NCBI GenBank assembly: GCA_022508485.1
Contig: JAFLVD010000005.1
Location: 1-64,000, forward strand
Reading direction: 5' to 3'
Length of the DNA: 64,000 nucleotides
Source: Clostridiales bacterium
Lineage (GTDB): Bacteria > Bacillota > Clostridia > Christensenellales > Pumilibacteraceae
The notes beneath the pieces are model-generated. The model was not told the DNA's origin and did not search any database. It saw only the letters and a list, made by a program, of their open reading frames with translations. Both the position numbers and the translations under genes were made by a program. Shown here piece after piece: positions 60,656 through 64,000 of the stretch (its first letter is position 1; the number at the start of each line of letters is the position of its first letter).

Positions 60656-61496
60656 AACCGCGTTTTTCACAATGGACGTCGAGGCGTTTTCGGATATAAG
60701 CTGCTTGCAGGAAAAGCCGCGCGAGGAATACGAGTCTTTTCGCATCGAAAAGTCCGTTTGCGATTATCTCGATCTGCTCGACCGATATAATATAAAAGCG
60801 ACTTTTTTTGTGCTTTGCACCGCGCTTAAACATTCAAAAGAGTTTTTGCTTCGCGCGGTTAAAAGCGGACACGAGATTGCGCTTCACGGTCTTACGCACG
60901 ACGTTCCGTCATGGATGGATAGGGCGGCGCTTAAAAAAAGCTTAAACGAGGGGAAAGAGCTTGTCGAAAGCGAGCTTGGTACCGAGGTAATAGGTTATCG
61001 CGCCCCGTGCTTTGCTGTTTCGGACGAGGTTATCGATGTTATCCGCGAGCTTGGATTTAAGTACGATTCCTCGTACCTCGATATCAAAATGCGTTATCAC
61101 CGCGCCGACGCCACGTTCGACGGGTTCGAAAAGGTGTGCGACGGCATTTTGAAAAAAGACGGATTTTACGAGATTTCGCCGTGCAAGGTAAACTCGGTCG
61201 TCGGGCAAATGTCGGTGTCGGGTGGAGGATACGTGCGGATTGCGCCGTTCCCGTTTGTAACCTCGCTTATAAAAAAGTATTTGCGTAAGTCCGATTACTA
61301 CATATTTTATTGCCACCCTTCCGATATGTTTGTTGAAACGCCGCCCAAAATGCCCGGGATATCGTTAATGAACAGTTTTTTTGTAAAGGCGGGACGAAAG
61401 CGATTTTTATCGCGTACAGAGAATATTATTAAAATGCTCATCAAAAAAGGTTACTCCTTTTCGACAATGCGCGATTTTGTTCTTAATCTCGATTAA
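60648..61496 (+). CDS. NodB-type polysaccharide deacetylase
   Basis: About 282 residues from the ATG at 60648; a GTG two codons earlier (60642) is also possible. Either start overlaps the end of the hydrolase gene. The catalytic base region is TMDVEAFSD, the metal-binding histidines are in IALHGLTHDVP, and GYRAPCFAVSDEVIDVIRELGFKYDSSY is motif 3 of carbohydrate esterase family 4. It groups by eye with the PuuE/XrtA-associated deacetylases rather than peptidoglycan PgdA, and has no signal peptide, so it should act on a cytoplasmic or membrane-face substrate. De-N-acetylation of a glycolipid precursor would fit the lipid neighbours. A strong terminator follows at 61528. Confidence 0.85.
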   Translation: MTKTAFFTMDVEAFSDISCLQEKPREEYESFRIEKSVCDYLDLLDRYNIKATFFVLCTALKHSKEFLLRAVKSGHEIALHGLTHDVPSWMDRAALKKSLNEGKELVESELGTEVIGYRAPCFAVSDEVIDVIRELGFKYDSSYLDIKMRYHRADATFDGFEKVCDGILKKDGFYEISPCKVNSVVGQMSVSGGGYVRIAPFPFVTSLIKKYLRKSDYYIFYCHPSDMFVETPPKMPGISLMNSFFVKAGRKRFLSRTENIIKMLIKKGYSFSTMRDFVLNLD

Positions 61497-61527
61497 GATG
61501 CGGTCTTTTGTACATAAACGATTATCT

Positions 61528-61554
61528 ATGACCGAACGCTTCGGTCATTTTTTT
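61528..61554 (+). terminator. Rho-independent terminator ending the acyl cluster
   Basis: Perfect 9-bp stem ATGACCGAA / TTCGGTCAT (61528-61536 with 61540-61548) with a CGC loop and a T run to 61554. Confidence 0.9.
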
Positions 61555-61609
61555 GCGTTTAATATTATCGCGGAAAACGAAAAAAATTTTTAAAATTTTA
61601 TAAAAAAGC

Positions 61610-61638
61610 TTGACAATGGATATTGCGTATGATATATT
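61610..61638 (+). promoter_or_regulatory. Promoter of the dgt-dnaG operon
   Basis: Perfect TTGACA (61610-61615), a 17-bp spacer, and TATATT (61633-61638) preceded by TGa, with A/T tracts upstream (61588-61607). Confidence 0.85.
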
Positions 61639-61674
61639 ACTTGGATATTAGGTGTAGTAGGCGGATTTTGCGTT

Positions 61675-62670
61675 TTGAAAGATTACAAGTCGACGACTAT
61701 CGAAATACAAAATAATTTTCTATCACCGTACGCGTGTAAGGACAGCGACACAAAGGGGCGGAGAACCCCTTTAAAGCCGTGTCCCATGCGGACCGAGTTC
61801 CAGCGCGATAGGGATAGGATTTTACACAGCAAAGCGTTTAGGCGGCTTAAACACAAGACGCAGGTTTTTCTTTCGCCGGAGGGCGACCATTACAGAACGC
61901 GGCTTACTCACACCCTCGAGGTCAGCCAGATTGCGCGAACTATTTCGAGATGTCTGCGCCTTAACGAGGACCTTACCGAGGCGATTGCGCTCGGACACGA
62001 CCTCGGACACACTCCGTACGGCCACGCCGGGGAAAGAGCGCTTCAAAAGTTTACGCACTTTTCGCACAACGAGCAAAGCCTAAGAATGGTCGATTACATA
62101 GAAAACGACGGAAAGGGTATGAATCTCACCTTCGAGGTGCGAGACGGCATACTTAACCATACCGGCAGCAACAAGGCGGTTACGCTCGAGGGTAACGTGG
62201 TTGCCATTGCCGACCGTATTGCGTATATTAACCACGATATCGACGACGCTATCCGCGCCGGTATTATCAAAAAGACGGACATTCCCGAAGAATACAACGT
62301 TTTGTTCGGGGACACGCACTCCAAGCGAATTTCGTCGATGATATACGATATAATAAACGCGAGTTACGGCAAAAATACGATTAGTCAATCGGACAAGTTC
62401 GCTCGAGGAATGGACGGACTGCGTCAGTACCTTTTCGACAATGTGTACACGTCGCCGCTTGCAAAGAGCGAGGAGAAAAAGGCGATAAAGATGATTGAGT
62501 ATCTTTACCTTTACTTTTGCGACCACGAGGATTGCCTTCCCGAGCAGTTCCGTTCGAGTGGGGATCCCATAGAGCGCCGGGTATGCGATTTTATATCCAC
62601 AATGTCCGACCGCTACGCCGTGCGCCTTTTCGAGAGCGTAACGGTGCCAAAAAACTGGTCGATGCTGTAA
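61675..62670 (+). CDS. dgt: Deoxyguanosinetriphosphate triphosphohydrolase-like HD protein
   Basis: 331 residues. It belongs to the HD superfamily that cleaves dGTP or other dNTPs to nucleoside and triphosphate, helping to balance dNTP pools. Metal-binding residues are visible as H79 in RLTHTLEV, H108-D109 in LGHDLGHTPYGH, and the later Asp in ADRIAYINHDIDDA. The N-terminal RDRDRILHSKAFRRLKHKTQVF is the family signature. The start is a TTG at 61675; AGGCGG lies 9 bases upstream. Its position directly before dnaG is a conserved clostridial arrangement, probably with the primary sigma factor gene beyond the window. Confidence 0.9.
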   Translation: MKDYKSTTIEIQNNFLSPYACKDSDTKGRRTPLKPCPMRTEFQRDRDRILHSKAFRRLKHKTQVFLSPEGDHYRTRLTHTLEVSQIARTISRCLRLNEDLTEAIALGHDLGHTPYGHAGERALQKFTHFSHNEQSLRMVDYIENDGKGMNLTFEVRDGILNHTGSNKAVTLEGNVVAIADRIAYINHDIDDAIRAGIIKKTDIPEEYNVLFGDTHSKRISSMIYDIINASYGKNTISQSDKFARGMDGLRQYLFDNVYTSPLAKSEEKKAIKMIEYLYLYFCDHEDCLPEQFRSSGDPIERRVCDFISTMSDRYAVRLFESVTVPKNWSML

Positions 62671-62716
62671 CCCAATTTTAAAATCGCTATAACCCTCAAT
62701 AAAAACGGTAGGAACT

Positions 62717-64000
62717 GTGGACAGAGAATTTACGGATTTTAAAGAAAAGCTGCTCGATAGGACGGATATAGTATCGCTCATATCGAAGTACGTTAAGTTA
62801 GAGCGCAAGGGACGAAATCTTTGGGCTTGCTGTCCGTTCCACAGCGAGGACACGCCGTCCTTTGCGGTAAACGAGTCCAAGCGAATGTTTCACTGCTTCG
62901 GCTGCAAGGAAAGCGGCGACGCTATATCGTTTTTAATGAAGATAGAACATATCGAGTTTATGGAAGCCGTCCGCCGCCTAGCCGACGGCGCAGGTATGGA
63001 AGTCCCCAGGTTCAGCGGATCGAGGGAACACACTGTAGACAAGGGTAAGCGCGAAAGGCTATACAATCTTATGCGCGACGCGGCGCGCCATTATCACGAC
63101 AATCTGTCGTCGCCGCGCGCAAAGGTTTTCCGCGACTACCTCGAAGAGCGAAAGATTCCGAGCGGAATGATAACTCGCTTCGGGCTTGGGGCGGCGCTCG
63201 ACTTTAACGAAATGCTCGAGTTTCTCGAAAGCAAAGGGTACACTCACGAAGAGATGAAAGCTGCCGGCATTGCCGACACAAGAAACGACAGACACTACGA
63301 CGTTTTCGGTAAAAGGCTTATGTACCCGATAATCGACGGCATGGGAAACGTCGTCGCGTTCGGCGGAAGAACGCTCGAAAAGGACGTTCACTTTGCAAAA
63401 TACCGCAACAGCACTCAAACGGATATTTTCGATAAGTCCAAAATCATTTACGGCGCTAATCTACTTAAAAAGCGCGCTTCTAAGGGACAAATCGATTATA
63501 TAATTATGACGGAAGGGTACATGGACGTTATAGCTCTTCACAAGGCAGGCTTCGATACCGCCGTAGCGTCTATGGGTACCGCGCTTACCGCAAGGCAGGC
63601 GAAACAACTAATCTCGTACAGCAAATTAGTCTACATCAGCTATGACGGCGACACCGCAGGACAGAAGGCGACGCTTCGCGGCCTCGATATTTTAAAAGAG
63701 TGCGGACTCACCGTCAAGGTTGTCAGACTTCCTGACGGACTCGACCCCGACGACGTTATTAAACGCGACGGGAAAGAAGGCTACCAAAAGCTTCTCGACG
63801 AGGCGATACCTCTTACCGCATACAAGATAGAGGTGCTTAAAGCCAAGTACGACCTGTCCGACCCCGACCAGAAAGCCAAGTTCGCAATAGAAGCGGCCGC
63901 CGTCGTGCGCGCTCTTCCGAATCCCGTCGAGCAAGAACAGTATTTCGAATACGTAGAGAGCGTAACGGGATTTTCGGTATCGGTACTCAGGCGGCAGGCA
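62717..64000 (+). CDS. dnaG: DNA primase, 3' end outside window
   Basis: The frame runs open from a GTG at 62717 to the window end (428 residues). The start is supported by TAGGAA just upstream and the typical N-terminus (LLDRTDIVSLISKYVKLER). The CHC2 zinc finger has C39-H42 and C60-C63 in CPFH and CFGC. The primase core (FGLGAALDFNEM, YPIIDGMGNVVAFGGRTL) and the TOPRIM domain (MTEGYMDVIALH, SYDGDTAGQKA) are present. The helicase-binding C-terminal domain is cut off. It makes RNA primers for replication. The 46-bp gap to dgt has no terminator, so they share a transcript. Confidence 0.95.
   Translation, partial: MDREFTDFKEKLLDRTDIVSLISKYVKLERKGRNLWACCPFHSEDTPSFAVNESKRMFHCFGCKESGDAISFLMKIEHIEFMEAVRRLADGAGMEVPRFSGSREHTVDKGKRERLYNLMRDAARHYHDNLSSPRAKVFRDYLEERKIPSGMITRFGLGAALDFNEMLEFLESKGYTHEEMKAAGIADTRNDRHYDVFGKRLMYPIIDGMGNVVAFGGRTLEKDVHFAKYRNSTQTDIFDKSKIIYGANLLKKRASKGQIDYIIMTEGYMDVIALHKAGFDTAVASMGTALTARQAKQLISYSKLVYISYDGDTAGQKATLRGLDILKECGLTVKVVRLPDGLDPDDVIKRDGKEGYQKLLDEAIPLTAYKIEVLKAKYDLSDPDQKAKFAIEAAAVVRALPNPVEQEQYFEYVESVTGFSVSVLRRQA

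Noticed and set aside
1..64000. CRISPR arrays, tRNA or rRNA genes, insertion sequences, integrases, phage genes
   Set aside because: Looked for on both strands; no regular short repeats with spacers, no transposase or recombinase motifs, and no recognisable structural RNA were seen.

Overview
The window looks like chromosomal DNA of an anaerobic Gram-positive, probably a gut member of the Clostridia (Christensenellales-like; this placement is an inference). The basis is many lipobox-type lipoproteins, sigma-A promoters with strong Shine-Dalgarno sites, occasional GTG/TTG starts, clostridial histidine catabolism through formimidoyl-THF, a Gram-positive-type glycan locus, and a dgt-dnaG pair at the right edge. 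No rRNA, tRNA, CRISPR array, integrase or insertion sequence was recognised, and no gap above about 225 bp lacks a gene.

Layout. 0-7.7 kb is a mixed region: a 5'-truncated gene, an orphan lipoprotein, an A+T-rich stretch with a flavin-fold protein, an acetyltransferase and three unrecognised genes, a short UvrA2-type ABC protein, and a membrane protein/Xre repressor pair whose promoter carries two candidate operators. 7.8-14.2 kb is a five-gene histidine-degradation operon (hutH, hutU, ftcD, hutI, fchA) converting histidine to glutamate, ammonia and methenyl-THF. 14.3-15.3 kb holds a 65-residue orphan and a metallophosphatase that may be leaderless.

15.3-46.5 kb is a Gram-positive polysaccharide-utilisation locus. 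A promoter with two perfect CTTGAACGTTCAAG palindromes precedes a cytoplasmic GH43 gene. A large CBM9-like surface lipoprotein, a LacI regulator, a solute-binding lipoprotein, two permeases and a secreted GH43 lipoprotein follow. Next come four overlapping genes ending in an unusual ABC ATPase, a GH2 enzyme and an SGNH esterase lipoprotein. An AraC regulator is divergent from a GH31-PA14 lipoprotein, a Big2-repeat lipoprotein and a second CBM9-like lipoprotein. The outside-to-inside logic is: surface proteins bind and trim an alpha- or arabino-substituted glycan and remove acyl groups, the CUT1 transporter imports oligosaccharides, and cytoplasmic GH43 and GH2 finish the job. One unnamed beta-rich module with a D-W start recurs in GH31 and the Big2 protein.

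46.7-49.4 kb has a ferredoxin-type aldo/keto reductase, a beta-carbonic anhydrase and an orphan lipoprotein. 49.5-61.5 kb is the most unusual part, an acyl/lipid cluster in three same-strand units: (1) acyl-AMP ligase fused to its own acyl carrier domain, PlsC-like acyltransferase, and an LRAT-like domain fused to a 4'-phosphopantetheinyl transferase; (2) membrane-anchored alpha/beta-hydrolase, DegV/FakB fatty-acid-binding protein, MFS_2-type transporter; (3) FakA fatty-acid kinase, an alpha/beta-hydrolase with a Cys nucleophile elbow, another with Ser, and a NodB-type deacetylase. I propose that this is an uncharacterised system for capturing, activating and installing acyl chains. 61.6-64 kb is housekeeping: dgt, then dnaG cut by the window edge.
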